From contig CAXSGY010000013.1 in NCBI GenBank assembly GCA_964237235.1, positions 76,718 through 140,717 on the forward strand: 64,000 nt of DNA, read 5' to 3'. Numbering within the stretch: the stretch's first letter is position 1; each line of letters opens with the position of its first letter. A program made the translations under genes and the position numbers. The stretch is from GCA-002050365 sp964237235. GTDB taxonomy: Bacteria > Acidobacteriota > Blastocatellia > Pyrinomonadales > Pyrinomonadaceae. Under the pieces are notes generated by a model. It searched no databases. It had not been told where the DNA came from and saw nothing but the letters and a program-made list of their open reading frames with translations. Positions 34,501 to 44,819 of the stretch are shown here, one piece after another.

Positions 34501-35969
34501 TTGACGAATGTTCCGTCGCCGTTGCCCGTAAAGACGGCGACCTTGCCGGCGTAAGTATCGGGCGCGGCAAAATCGGGTTTGTTGTCGTTGTTGAAATCGC
34601 CGACCACGACCGCACCGGCACTGACATTGTAACCGCCGCCGATTGACAGACCGAACGGTCCGCTCACGTCCGAAAATTTTCCCTGGCTGTCCTGTAAAAT
34701 GACGTGCGCCGAATTGTTATACGGGCTGACGGTTACCAAATCGTTTCTGCCGTCGCCATTAAAATCGGCACTGTCAGCTTCATACACCCGATCATAGACA
34801 CCGACCGCCGGACTGCTGACGGGACGGTCGGTTTGGTTCAGAAGGATCGAAGTTCCGCTTCCTAAATCGACGTTGACGATGCCGAAATCGAGAATTCCGT
34901 CGCTGTTAAAATCGGCGGTGACCACGCCCGCGAAGACTCCTCTGACGACAGCAGGCAGATAATAATTAAATTTACCCGAATCGTCGCCGAGCAGCACGCC
35001 GCCGCCGCTGGTCACCAAATCCGTTTTTCCGTCGCCGTTAAAATCTAAAGTTTCAAACGTTGCAATCGTTCCGGTGTCGGAAATAACGGGACTTCCGAAG
35101 CCGCCGCTGCCGTTTCCGAAGTAAGTCAACAACTTGGCGGTTTGAAGATCGCTGGCAATTAAATCGAGATTGCCGTCTTTATTTACGTCAATCGCCGCCA
35201 GCGAATATGTCTGAAGATTCGGAATAATATTCGTCAAACTGAAATTGCCGCCTTGATTCAGATATAGACGAACGTCCGAAGAACTATAATTGTCGTATGC
35301 GACCACCAAATCGTTTCTGCCGTCTTTGTTGAAGTCGCCGCTGACAATTTTTTTCGGATTGCTAATTGAACCGGCAATACTCGATAAGGTAAATGTCGAA
35401 TCGCGATTTCCTTTGAATATTTGCAAAGAATCGGAGAAGGCAACGGCGACATCGAGATAATTATCCGCGTCGAAGTAACCGGCAGTAACGACCTGTGGTG
35501 AAGAACCCGACAGAGCGAAGGCATTTGAAAGATTAAAATTCCCCGTGCCGTCGCCGAGCAAAAGCAATAATTTGTTCGATTCGGTATTGATGACTATAGC
35601 GTCAAGTTCGCCGTCGCGGTTAAAATCGCCCAAATCAAAATCAAGCGCACCGGTTCCGCCGGCGGCGGAATATTTGGTTTCCTTAATTCCTCCTTCGCCG
35701 TCGCCGAGCTGCACCGCGAGCTTGCCGGAATAAGATTGATTGACGATTAAATCGTTGATGCCGTCGTGATCGAGATCGGCGGTTTTGATTTTGTTAATAC
35801 CGTCGGTTACCGGATAAAACGGCAGTTGATTGATTTTAAAACTGTTACAGGAATTTGCCGCGTTCGCTGATTCGACGGTCGAGACCGGCGTTTGCGAATA
35901 AAACGGCAAAGCCAAAAGCAGCAGAGCGGTTGCCATTACCGCAGGGAAAATTTTGGGCAGATAATACAT
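31599..35969 (-). CDS. Giant secreted FG-GAP/VCBS - Calx-beta repeat protein
   Basis: From the ATG at 35969 (strong Shine-Dalgarno GGAGG just upstream) it has 1456 residues. A signal peptide is followed by about 14 FG-GAP/VCBS repeats with DxNxDGxxD calcium loops (about 40-720), four Calx-beta domains (about 735-1165) and about seven C-terminal repeats of about 40 residues (DYDGDGKADxAVYRxGTWY ... FGxxxDxPVPADY). Such proteins are calcium-stabilised extracellular adhesins or matrix proteins. The C-terminal repeat block is shared with the neighbouring gene and may be a surface-retention module; that role is inference. Confidence 0.88.
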   Translation of the reverse strand: MYYLPKIFPAVMATALLLLALPFYSQTPVSTVESANAANSCNSFKINQLPFYPVTDGINKIKTADLDHDGINDLIVNQSYSGKLAVQLGDGEGGIKETKYSAAGGTGALDFDLGDFNRDGELDAIVINTESNKLLLLLGDGTGNFNLSNAFALSGSSPQVVTAGYFDADNYLDVAVAFSDSLQIFKGNRDSTFTLSSIAGSISNPKKIVSGDFNKDGRNDLVVAYDNYSSSDVRLYLNQGGNFSLTNIIPNLQTYSLAAIDVNKDGNLDLIASDLQTAKLLTYFGNGSGGFGSPVISDTGTIATFETLDFNGDGKTDLVTSGGGVLLGDDSGKFNYYLPAVVRGVFAGVVTADFNSDGILDFGIVNVDLGSGTSILLNQTDRPVSSPAVGVYDRVYEADSADFNGDGRNDLVTVSPYNNSAHVILQDSQGKFSDVSGPFGLSIGGGYNVSAGAVVVGDFNNDNKPDFAAPDTYAGKVAVFTGNGDGTFVKAVFNLAATYVRPTFIRTGDFNRDGKLDIITTNLEGRDFSVLLNDGAGGFTFVPGVNINPDSTTSVLAVGDITNDGILDLIVVRPTLGDFIFLVGNGDGTFVRNPLLQGGVGVPAALILSDLNNDGNLDLVIGGNSKIKVSYGVGNGGFFNDVSYPLNGYVSDLELQDFDLDGTKDIIASAQNGSLIFFKGLADGAFEQAQTIAVGIQPFSLTSKDFNNDGKPDIATAAGYGGIKVFYNGTNISKCLSIGDAQVNEGDTGTTSVNFTVTLAAAATEAVSVDYQTVSRTATAGTDFVSKSGTLVFPAGTTSQTVSVEIKGDNLPENDETFALSLSNPLNATLADPVGTAKIVDDDTFVPSLSIGNATVVEGSGGSTTAYLPVNLSGVSGKRVKIQVTTSDVSAVSNQDYQPLAESFYLEPGETSKSLAIEINPDYRVEPDETFSVGLSNPSNAGLANNQATVTITDDDAGGTIQFSDASLSVSENVGSVRITISRANGTASDVGFKVKTVAGTATEFEDYAPISGTLFFGANETSKIVSIPIINDALNENTETFSIVLENATGGATLGAQANITVSILDNDPTLPRLSASDLSVTEGNYGIKTVNYQVRLLTASGRQVSVGYTTQNGTATAPEDYTASSGTLVFAPGETSKIIPLNIVSDRNQEPDETFRVILSNPVNAEINGVGSSGGITILNDDSATTRRPAMDFDGDGKADISVYRPSNGTWYLNQSQNGLTGVKFGETDDKIVPADYDGDGKTDLAVYRNGTWYLLRSAQGFTGIQFGNASDVPQPADFNGDGKAELAVYRPANGTWYVYYSATTPFSAYQFGANADKPVVGDYDGDGKADYAVYRAGVWYIQGSEIGFVGMQFGAAQDKAVPADYDGDGRIDLAVFRPSNGTWYFQNSLSGFSATQFGAAGDLPTPADYDGDGKADVAVYRSGTWYIQQSANGFTGFQFGLASDKPLPGAFIF

Positions 35970-36110
35970 TTTTTCCTCCGACCGCGCTCGAATATTATTT
36001 TTTGAAGAGCGTTTCAATAATGAATTTTATAAATAATTATTTCGCGAAAACGGAACGGAGCGTGCCGCGCTTCGTTTTGTTTCACACATTTCAAACCGCA
36101 ATGATTTCTT

Positions 36111-39100
36111 TTAAGGCACGAAACTCGTAGCGATTGGTTTGTCGCTGCCGAGTCCGAACGGAATGGCGGTAAATCCCTGTGTACTTCTCGACAGATACCA
36201 GGTCGCGTTTTCCGGTCTGAAAACGGCGACATCGGTTTTGCCGTCGCCGTCGTAATCGCCTGCCGTCGGCAGATCGGTCGGAATTCCGAATTTGATGCCG
36301 TAAAAACCGGCACTGCTGCCGAAAATATACCAGGTTCCTTCGGCGGCTCGATAGACGGCTTCGTCGGCTTTGCCGTCGCCGTCGTAATCGCCGACCACCG
36401 GTTTATCGGTGCTGTTTCCGAATTGAACGGAAGTGAAACCGCTGCGGCTTTGCAAAATATACCAAACGCCGTCCGCCGCGCGGTAAACCGCATAATCGGC
36501 TCTGCCGTCGCCGTCGTAATCGGCAACGACCGGTGTGTCGGTCGAATTGCCGAATTGAATTGAGCTGAATTGATTGTTGACGGAATTCAGAACATACCAA
36601 ACGCCGCTTGACGGACGATAGACGGCTAATTCGGCTTTGCCGTCGCCGTCGTAATCAGCTGGAACCGGAATATCGCCCGCGCTTCCGAATTGAATGCCCG
36701 CAAATCCGAGCTGGCTTCTTTGCAGATACCAAACGCCGTCGCGCCAGACGGCGACATCGGTTTTGCCGTCGCCGTCATAATCGGCGGGAACTAATTTGTC
36801 GGTTCCGACTCCGAATTGGACGGCTGTATAACCGGCGGTTGACTGCTGCAAATACCAGATGCCGCTCGACGCGCGAAAAACGGAAACATCGGATTTCTTA
36901 TCGCCGTCGAAATCGAACGGCGTGCGCCGGACAGCCGCCGGATCGTAGTTTCTGATGATGGCGGTCGCCGTCGGACTATAAGCCGAAGCGTTGCTCGGAC
37001 TGCTCAAATTTAATGTAAAAGTTTCGTTCGGCTCGTTCAGATCATCGCCGTTAATCGTTACCGACACGGTTTTCGACGTTTCGAGCGGGCTGAAGGTCAG
37101 CGTTCCGCTAATCGCCACATAGTCGCTGCCGGCGGTCGCCGTTCCGTTGGCGGTCGAATAATTGACGTTAATCGTTTCGACGCTCGGATTACTTAAACTA
37201 ACCGTAAAAACGGCATTGGTTGTGCTTCCGGCGGGCGGCTCGCTGACGTTGACGGCGTTTACGGATATATTCGGTCGGTTATCGTTGTCGTAAATACTGA
37301 CCGTCGCCTGGTTCGGCGAAACAAGCGAAGCGTTGTTCGTCTGATTGGAGAGGGCGATGCCGAACGATTCGTTTCCTTCGAAAATCGTATCGTTGATAAT
37401 CGGAATCGAAATTATTTTACTTGATTCGCCGGCGGCGAAATTCAGCGTTCCCGAAACGGCTGTAAAATCGCTTCCGGCAGTCGCCGTTCCGTTCGTCGTC
37501 GCGTAATCAACCGAAGTCGCGGAAGACAAATCGCCGGTTCTGAGAACTGTTACGTAAGCCGGTTGACCGCCTTCGGAAGCGTAATAATCCGTCGCGTTTA
37601 GCTGTAATCCGGTCGGAATCGAAGCCGCGTCGGAAACCAGCGCGCTCTGCAACAAATAAAGCTGACTGTCGTTTGGTGAAAAATTATTGTAGGTGCGAAA
37701 GGCTAAACCGTTCGCGCCCCAGCGAATGAGACTCAGAGGCGTTCCGCTGAATGCGGGCAGCGTCGCCGAGCCGATCTTATTAAAAGTCGTCGTATCGTAT
37801 GCCGTCAGCACATTGTTGTTCATAAAAAAGATTCGATGTAATGCCGCGTCAACCGCCATCGCCGTGCCGCCCGATTGAAAAGTGCCGACCAGGCTCTGCG
37901 TTTCTGGATTAATAACGCGACCGTTAAGCGTATAAAGCAAGCCGTCGGCGTACTCGATGGTTACGCCGAAGCCGGAAATCAAATTGCTGATTGAATTGAC
38001 CTTCTGAACGCCGGAACTGTTCACCGCGAATTTTACTAATGAGAATCCGCTCGATTCGTTTTCGTAACCGTAGAGGGTCGAAGCGGAATTCGAAAATTCA
38101 ATCGAATTTATCGAATACGCGCCGCCGTTGCTCGTGTTCGGACGCGCTACGCCATTGTCGTAAACGGTTACGCCGTCATAGCGAACGGTGACGGCAACCG
38201 TCTGCGGACTTCCCGGCATTACGTCCATATCCTGAAATTGCGAGTTGCCCAGCGAAAATTGCGCGCCGGCAACTTTTTCGACCGCGTCGTATTTGCGGAT
38301 CGCGTTGATTCCGCTCAATCTGACGTAAATCGTTTTTCCGTCGTCGGCGGGCGCAAGCTGCGCCGGTTCGCTGCCAATGAAAACCGAGGAGGCAATCGCT
38401 CCGGTCGGCGGAACGATCTGCGAAATCGTATTGCCCGTCCCCGCTCCGGCGATGCTCGCCACGCTCGCATAAATTGACTGCGTTGTTTCGTTGTAAGTCA
38501 AATCATTAACCGGCAGGTTAACTTTTCTGACGAAGGTCGCCGGATTGACTGGTGTCGGTGTCGGCGTAACGGTCGGGGTCGGAGTCGGTGTCGGAACGGT
38601 CGTTGTTTCGTCAACGAGATTGGTTTGAACCAGAAAAATCTGATTGCCTGTCGTGCGAAACGCCAGACCGTCCGCGCCCCAACGCACCAGAGAGGTCGGC
38701 GTGCCGTTAATACTCTGAAGATTGATGTAGCCGACCGGACGAAACGTATCAATTTCGTAAGCGTTAATTACATAATTGCTCTGGTAGCTTGAACTGACCA
38801 AAAAATAGATGCGGTTGCGGGAGCTGTCAACGGTGTATCCGTAAACATTGCTCGGAAGATTGAAAGTTCCTTTGACCGTATCGGTGGTCGTATCAATGAC
38901 TTTACCGCTGCCCGTAAAAAGCAGATTGTTTTCGTAGTAAAAGTTATTGCCGCCGTTGGTTCCGATTGATTTGACCAGCGACAATCCGCTCGAAGCCAGT
39001 GAAAGTTTGGAAATTGAGCCGTAATAACTCGAATTGCCGCCGCTGTAGAGAACATCGGTCGAGGCGAATTCAACCGAGCCTAAACCGGCGGTCTGCGGAC

Positions 39101-40713
39101 GCTTTACGCCTTCGTCGTAAACGGCGATGCCGCCCGAATAGTTGCGGCTGACGGCGATTGTGCCGGGCGCACCCGGTTGAACGGCAATATCGTAAGGCGT
39201 GGCGGGTCCGTCGCTTCCGACGTATCCAAGCGGAATCTGCAAGCCCGCCGTCTGCGTTGAAACGTCGAGTTTACGCACCGAAGCCGCGCCGTCTAAACCG
39301 ACGTATAAAGTTTTCGCGTCGTCGGCAAAAGCAAGCTTGTTCGGATCGCTGCCGACAGAAATCGAGTTGCCGACGGCTCCGCCGACCGGATCAATTTCGG
39401 TGACGCTGTTGCCGTTAATCGTTCCCGCGCTGCCCGGCACGCTCGCATAGATTTTCGCCGTCGCCTGACTGTAAATCAAATCGTTGGTCGGCAAAGAAAT
39501 CTGTCTCGCAAAAGCGGCAAAAGGAGTCGGTGTCGGCGTTGGCGTAACGCTCACGGTCGGAGTCGGAGTCGGAGTCGGAGTCGGTTCGGCGGATGAAAGC
39601 AGGGAAGTTTGGACGAAAAACATCTGATTATCCGTCGTGCGGAAGGCTAAACCGTTCGCGCCCCAGCGCACCAGCGAATACGGATCGCCGGACACGTTCG
39701 GAACCGGTATCGAACCGATTGGCGTAAACGTATTTATATCAAAAATCTTGATGGTCAAATTATTGCTCGAACTGCTGTCTCTGACCACGTAAAACGCTTT
39801 GCCTGCCGCTTTATCCGAAACAAACGCGTTGGAATAGGTGTTGGAAAAAAACGCCGAGCAGCGTTCTCGTATCGGCATCAATTATCTGTCCGCTTGAAGT
39901 GAATATCAGACCATCGTCGTATTTGATACGCGCGCCGATTGAGATTCCGGTGGTCGTCACGGACGCTACGCCCGTCGAATTAATCGCCAGTATTCGGAAA
40001 CCGCCGTCATAGCTGCCGCTGAAAAGAGTTGCGCCTATGTTGGAGAAGGCGACAAAATCACTGCCGACGATATGACCGGGACCGGTCAAGGGACGCTGCA
40101 CGCCGTTTTCAAAAATTGCCGTGCCGGCTTCGGACGGACTAATTCCGGCATAATATCTGACGACCGCAACGACATTCGGATTATCAGGGGCGACCGCAAA
40201 ATCGTTGATAAGATAGTTTCCGTAGGAAGAATCCTGACCGGCAGCAAACTGCATTCCGGGAGTTTGCGACGGCACATCGAAACGCCGGATCGCGTTCGCT
40301 CCGTTCAAAGACGTATATAATGTTTGCCCGTCGCCGGACATCGCTATTTTATTCGGTTCGCTTCCGATATAAACCGAGGTGACGACTGCGCCCGTGCGCG
40401 GATTGATTTGAGTCAGACTGTTGCCGATATTTCCGCCGCTGCTGGGAATGCTGGCGTAGATGGTTTGATTAAATTGATTATAAACAATGTCGTTGGAAGG
40501 CAGCGAAATACGCCGGATAAAATACGAATCCGCGCGATTCTCATCCGCATCGGTCGGCGCGCCGTTCATTGCGGTCGAATCGCCTCGATGCTCCTGCGCC
40601 GTTTCGCTGGCGGAATAAGCTGTAAATGTGATTGAACTCGCGGTTAACGCTAAAAGAGCAATTAAACCGAACAGACCTAAAACGGACTTCGAATAAACGC
40701 GCGAAAAAAACAT
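36111..40713 (-). pseudogene. Giant secreted YVTN-propeller/Calx-beta/FG-GAP protein, split by a frameshift
   Basis: Two overlapping frames (39811-40713 and 36111-39881) together make one protein of about 1,530 residues. The first has the signal peptide (MFFSRVYSKSVLGLFGL..., ATG at 40713 with GGAG upstream) and the first YVTN-like propeller module. The second continues in the same module, has two more modules separated by Pro-Thr linkers (PTPTPTPTVSVTPTPT), two Calx-beta domains, then the same C-terminal repeat block as the preceding gene. Removing one A from the run of seven A at 39845-39851 joins them as GVF-SNTYSN, matching the parallel modules. It may be a sequencing error, a decayed gene or a slippery-run switch. 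Confidence 0.82.
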
Positions 40714-41211
40714 ACTTATGTCTCCTAAAATCAAAACTTCTACAATTTTATGTTGATACTGCCAGGTAAATTTTTATGTTTATGAGTTTGTCTGACGAAG
40801 AGCAAACTATCGAAAGAAAAAAGGTTTGGATAAATTTTTTCGGTCAACGATAAAGAAATTTACCGAATAAAATATCGTAATACAAATTGCTTAAAATGTT
40901 CAATGCTCTAAACCGCCTTCGATATTCAAACTCAGTATTTTAGTTTATAAACCGTTTATTACTAATCGTTTAAAAAGAATTAAAAAGTTATCGTACGGCT
41001 GTAAATTTGAAAAAAGATGAAATTAAATGATGGCGACCGGCGATTTTTAACGTCTTCAGCTGAAACTATTGACCGAAGTTAAAGACAGAAATGAATCGCT
41101 AAAATCTACCTACCTGCATAAGTAGTGATTTCGCTTCCGCTCTCGTTTACGATGCAATCGAGGCGTTGGAAAAACAGCTTCGGCAGACAGTTTCGCCGCC
41201 CGAAATTTTAA
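40714..41211. other. AT-rich divergent intergenic region
   Basis: About 500 bp without a convincing gene. It separates the minus-strand adhesin gene (Shine-Dalgarno at about 40722-40725) from the plus-strand regulon. It contains the first CTAC-N8-GTAG site near its right end (41110-41125). The rest is A/T-rich with no clear repeat. Confidence 0.7.
41110..41153 (+). promoter_or_regulatory. CTAC-N8-GTAG promoter site 1
   Basis: CTACCTGCATAAGTAG (41110-41125) is followed by TGATTT. After 22 nt comes the -10-like TACGAT (41148-41153). It lies 87 bp before the ATG at 41212. The same palindrome occurs at three further promoters up to 54.9 kb. Confidence 0.75.
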
Positions 41212-42282
41212 ATGGTCAACACAAAAAAAATGAACAGTAAAATTTTAATCGCCGCATTATTATCAACGCTTTTAACCGCTTCCGGTTGCCGTCTGATTCT
41301 ACAGCAAATGAAGCCGAACTTCTTCGCGGGAAACGGCGCGTTTACCGCCGCGCAGGCTGTCAGAAACAAGGTCGGTTCATCATTTAAGGTGCGACGAATC
41401 GAGATTACCGAAGAAAAATTTACGATGAGCATCGAATCGCCCGCCAATCCGCGAAACATCGACGAATATACATATATCGGAGTCGCGGCGGTCGGTCCGA
41501 AACCGCTTCCGTTTGATCCTTATGATGCGAGGGAGGTGCAGAAAATGCCGCTCGATGAAATTGATTTTACGGTCATTCCGCAAGTCGCGCAGAACGCTTT
41601 GGAGAAAGCGCAAATCGAAGGCGGCAAAATCAAAGAAATCACATTTTTCACTAAGGTCGGCGAAAAATTCGGCTGGGACGTAAACGTTCAAGGCACGCGC
41701 GAAAGCGCGTGGGTGTCCGCGGATATGAAGGGCAATATCGTCGGCACGAATCTTTCACAGACGGCGCGCGCGGCGGATTATAAAGTTATCGGTGAAGCCG
41801 AATTGACCAAAGCGTCCGACGCGATCAGGGCGAAATTCGGAGCCGACGCGCAGCTTGCCGATCTGCATATAAACGAACGGAGCGTCAGTTTCAAAGCAAA
41901 AAATCCGAACAATTCGCAGGAAGTTTATAGTTATACGTTCGGCATCGACGGCTTGAAAAAAGCCAATCCGGTCGCGCTGCCGCCTTCGATAATGAGCGAT
42001 TACGCGACTTTTAAGTTCGCTCAAATGAATCTCGCCGATGTCGTCGCTTTGAGCCGCCGGGCAAAGGAAAAACTCGGAATGCCGAACGGCGAAATCAAAT
42101 CTATCGATTTTACTTCGTTTCCGACGGCAATCGACAAGCCGGTTTCCGATAGACTGCCCGGCGTGACGATGAAAGCGGTTTCTTTCGAGCCGCGCTGGAC
42201 GGTCGAAGTTAGAGACGGCACGGACGAAGGACGCGTGCAGTACGATGCGAAACTGAACGAAATTCCGGCGGATAAAAAATAA
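41212..42282 (+). CDS. Predicted lipoprotein, first gene of regulon unit 1
   Basis: A 356-residue protein with a lipoprotein signal (ILIAALLSTLLTASGC; lipobox with Cys at about residue 26 from this start, or 20 from the second ATG at 41230). After the Cys come about 330 residues with two similar halves (AAQAVRNKVGSSFKVRRIEI and ASDAIRAKFGADAQLADLHI), suggesting an internal duplication. No named family was recognised. It is the first gene behind palindromic site 1 and lies 16 bp before a membrane protein gene. Confidence 0.82.
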   Translation: MVNTKKMNSKILIAALLSTLLTASGCRLILQQMKPNFFAGNGAFTAAQAVRNKVGSSFKVRRIEITEEKFTMSIESPANPRNIDEYTYIGVAAVGPKPLPFDPYDAREVQKMPLDEIDFTVIPQVAQNALEKAQIEGGKIKEITFFTKVGEKFGWDVNVQGTRESAWVSADMKGNIVGTNLSQTARAADYKVIGEAELTKASDAIRAKFGADAQLADLHINERSVSFKAKNPNNSQEVYSYTFGIDGLKKANPVALPPSIMSDYATFKFAQMNLADVVALSRRAKEKLGMPNGEIKSIDFTSFPTAIDKPVSDRLPGVTMKAVSFEPRWTVEVRDGTDEGRVQYDAKLNEIPADKK

Positions 42283-42298
42283 GACGAGGAGAAAAAAA

Positions 42299-42844
42299 AT
42301 GGGACGCGCACTTATTCATTACAAGCAAAACGACATCAGATTAACGGCGGTCAATTTTCTGACCGGAGCATTTTTGTATTTGTATCTGGTCGGCGAATTG
42401 ACGGGCGGCAGAAGCATTTATTCATATTCGGGCGGCTCGTCCGTGCTGATACTTTTGTTCGCGGGTGAAGTCGTTCTCTGCATCGGTTCGATTTTCGCGG
42501 CAATTTATCAGCGGCGTTATAATCGGCGGCTCGCGGGAACGAATTCGGGAATTAACCGCTGGTATTTTTCGGAAAGAACTTTCGATTATATGATGACGGC
42601 AGTGATGTTTTTAATCGGCTGGTATTTATTGACGATTCCGCTGACGGAAATGCACAGCGGCTTGGCGACCGGCGGCTTGTTTTTCGACAATCAACGGTTC
42701 GCCGACGCGCCGCAAACGTATTATTCGCTGCTCTATTTCCATTTCGCGCTCTGCATTCCGTCGTTCGTCGGCGCAGTTTGTTTATTGTTGTTTCCGTCGA
42801 AAAAACCGTCTCGAACATTCGCCTTCGAAGCAAATATTTTTTGA
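42299..42844 (+). CDS. Hypothetical membrane protein
   Basis: A 181-residue protein with four hydrophobic segments (about 15-35, 47-68, 97-115 and 143-165). A Shine-Dalgarno GAGGAG lies 8-10 bases before the ATG. No family recognised. Its tight spacing with the lipoprotein genes on both sides suggests one operon, possibly an envelope complex. Confidence 0.75.
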   Translation: MGRALIHYKQNDIRLTAVNFLTGAFLYLYLVGELTGGRSIYSYSGGSSVLILLFAGEVVLCIGSIFAAIYQRRYNRRLAGTNSGINRWYFSERTFDYMMTAVMFLIGWYLLTIPLTEMHSGLATGGLFFDNQRFADAPQTYYSLLYFHFALCIPSFVGAVCLLLFPSKKPSRTFAFEANIF

Positions 42845-42862
42845 TTAAAAGGAGGACAAATT

Positions 42863-43402
42863 ATGAAAAATTTGATTAAATGCACAAGATTATTTTTCGC
42901 GCTCGTCTTAATTTCGACGGCGTTGAGCTGCGGTTTCATACCGAAAGCCGCGTGCGAATTGACCGAAGCCGACGGTAAAAATATTCTTAGAATGAATGTT
43001 AAGGCGATAAACAAAAGCGATCCGGTTTTCGGCGGCGCGGCGGCGCAGAATAACAAAAATTTGCGCGCCTGCGGCTACATCGCCGAAAAACCCGGTGAAA
43101 GAGGCTATTTGTATTGGGTCGAGGGAAAATCCGAGAATGAGCAGGAAGCGAAAAAAATGTTCGAAATTTCGACCGCCAAGTCGTCGGACGCGACCGAACG
43201 CTCGGTCGAAGAACTCAAACTCGGCGACGAAGCGCGTTTGATTCGCTACCGAACGGGCGACTCCAATGATTTACAAATAACCGTCAGAAAAGGCGCAGGC
43301 ATCTTTTTGATTAGCGTTTCAAAACCGGCGGCGGGCGATATTCCGCTCGAACAAGTGAAATCCCTCGCCGAAAGGATCGCCGGTCAAATAACCGATTATT
43401 AA
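42863..43402 (+). CDS. Predicted lipoprotein
   Basis: A 179-residue protein with lipobox LISTALSC (Cys about residue 23) and a strong Shine-Dalgarno (AGGAGG). The exported domain contains a few extra cysteines (AACEL, RACGY) and no recognised motif. It is the third gene of the unit. Confidence 0.78.
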   Translation: MKNLIKCTRLFFALVLISTALSCGFIPKAACELTEADGKNILRMNVKAINKSDPVFGGAAAQNNKNLRACGYIAEKPGERGYLYWVEGKSENEQEAKKMFEISTAKSSDATERSVEELKLGDEARLIRYRTGDSNDLQITVRKGAGIFLISVSKPAAGDIPLEQVKSLAERIAGQITDY

Positions 43403-43457
43403 AAACAAAAGCCACCTTAGAAATTTCAAATTTTCAAAAGGGCGAAAGAGGTATTTT

Positions 43458-43985
43458 ATGACCAAAATTGTCGAATCATCAGCGTGCGTTCTCAATATCG
43501 TTTACACGCGAAGCCTAATTAACAAAATAATTTACGGCACGGCGGCGGCGGCGATGCTCGCGCCCGCCGTAATGTTCCTGATTTGGGATCCGAAGCCGGA
43601 ACCGGACGCGCAGTATCCTGAATTCGCGCCGATCTTTCTGTTGCTGCTGGAAATTTTTTTGCTGTCGGGCAGCGCATTTTTTCTCTCGTCGGTCTTTGAC
43701 GCGACCGATTATCTTTTCGACCGAACCGCCGATAAATTTTATCTCAAAGGCAGAAGAAACTTTTTCAGAAAATGGACAATCGAAGGCGCGGTCAGCGATA
43801 TTACCGGCGTGTCCTGTGAAATCTACGGGCAGGACGAAAACACGGACAGCGAAATTTTTCTGAAATATCGTATTTATGCGTCGGTCGCGGAAACGGTAAA
43901 ATGCGGAACCGGCGAGGAAATCGAAGACGGAATTATTACCGACTATATAAAAAATTTTATCGAAGAGGAGAAAATCAAATCTTAA
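43458..43985 (+). CDS. Hypothetical membrane protein, two TM segments
   Basis: A 175-residue protein with TM segments near residues 23-43 and 57-78, then a soluble C-terminal domain (FDRTADKFYLKGRRNFFRKWTIEG) that looks like a small PH-type beta domain (inference from strand pattern). AAAGAGG precedes the ATG. Fourth gene of the unit. Confidence 0.72.
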   Translation: MTKIVESSACVLNIVYTRSLINKIIYGTAAAAMLAPAVMFLIWDPKPEPDAQYPEFAPIFLLLLEIFLLSGSAFFLSSVFDATDYLFDRTADKFYLKGRRNFFRKWTIEGAVSDITGVSCEIYGQDENTDSEIFLKYRIYASVAETVKCGTGEEIEDGIITDYIKNFIEEEKIKS

Positions 43986-43999
43986 ACAAATTTTGTATT

Positions 44000-44626
44000 A
44001 TGAAAAAAATAATTGCATTCAACATCGCAAAAGCAAAGTGCTGCGGCATCTTTCAAACGGTTGGTTTTTTGTTCGTTTTATGTCTCGCGCCGGCAATCGT
44101 TCGCGCACAGACGGACGAGTTGAAAATTCCTTCGGAAGCAGCGCAATTTATCGGCGACGGCGATCACGCCGTCGCGCTCGAATCAGCGGATTTGAACGGC
44201 GACGGAACAAAGGATTTTATTCTCGTGACCGAAAAAAAGACGGCGCAGGCGAATGACGAAGAAATCGAGAGCGAACGCACGCTGATGATTTTGACACGCG
44301 ACGGCGCGGGAACGCTGAAAATCGCTAAAACCAACAAAGAGGTCGTTTACTGCAAATCCTGCGGCGGCGCGTTCGGCGATCCGTTCGACAGCGTCGAAGC
44401 CAAACGCGGGCAGTTCACCGTCGTCAATTACGGCGGCAGCGCGTGGCGTTGGAGCGAAATTTATCAATTTAATTATTCGCGCATTGATAAAACGTGGCAG
44501 CTCGTGCGCGTCGAATCGAATAGTTACAACACGCTCGACCCGAACAAAATAAAAACTAAAATCCGCACGCCGAAAAGTTTCGGGAAAATTGACATCGCGG
44601 ATTTCGATCTTAATAAAATTCGCTGA
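44000..44626 (+). CDS. Secreted protein with one FG-GAP-like motif
   Basis: From the ATG at 44000 it has 208 residues with a signal peptide (TVGFLFVLCLAPAIVRAQ). DLNGDGTKDFILVTE is a single FG-GAP/EF-hand-like calcium loop. A CKSCGGAFGDPF segment and SAWRWSEIYQFNYS follow. It resembles small exported proteins that carry one integrin-like repeat; function unknown. Last gene of unit 1. Confidence 0.78.
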   Translation: MKKIIAFNIAKAKCCGIFQTVGFLFVLCLAPAIVRAQTDELKIPSEAAQFIGDGDHAVALESADLNGDGTKDFILVTEKKTAQANDEEIESERTLMILTRDGAGTLKIAKTNKEVVYCKSCGGAFGDPFDSVEAKRGQFTVVNYGGSAWRWSEIYQFNYSRIDKTWQLVRVESNSYNTLDPNKIKTKIRTPKSFGKIDIADFDLNKIR

Positions 44627-44722
44627 GACGCTGAAGTTTTACCGTAAAAATTCGTTCGCCGAAAGACGTTTCAAGTCGTAAATTTTTAACGGATAAATTA
44701 AGATCAGTCGAAAATTAAAACA

Positions 44723-44766
44723 CTACTCGCGCGGGTAGTGTTTTTTTATTTGGAATAATTTAATCT
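44723..44766 (+). promoter_or_regulatory. CTAC-N8-GTAG promoter site 2
   Basis: CTACTCGCGCGGGTAG (44723-44738) is followed by TGTTTT; after exactly 22 nt comes TAATCT (44761-44766) as -10. The ATG follows at 44820. With its flanking A and T runs the palindrome could also fold as a terminator hairpin of the upstream unit, but its spacing to the -10 matches the other sites. Confidence 0.75.
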
Positions 44767-44819
44767 GCTTGCAACTGCTCGAAGATATTCGGCAATTTTG
44801 GAATTTACGGAGAATTATT

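Noticed and set aside
44713..44748. Site 2 palindrome as only a terminator
   Set aside because: The hairpin and T-run would allow it, but the same core occurs at three other promoters without a comparable T-run, and the -10 spacing is identical.
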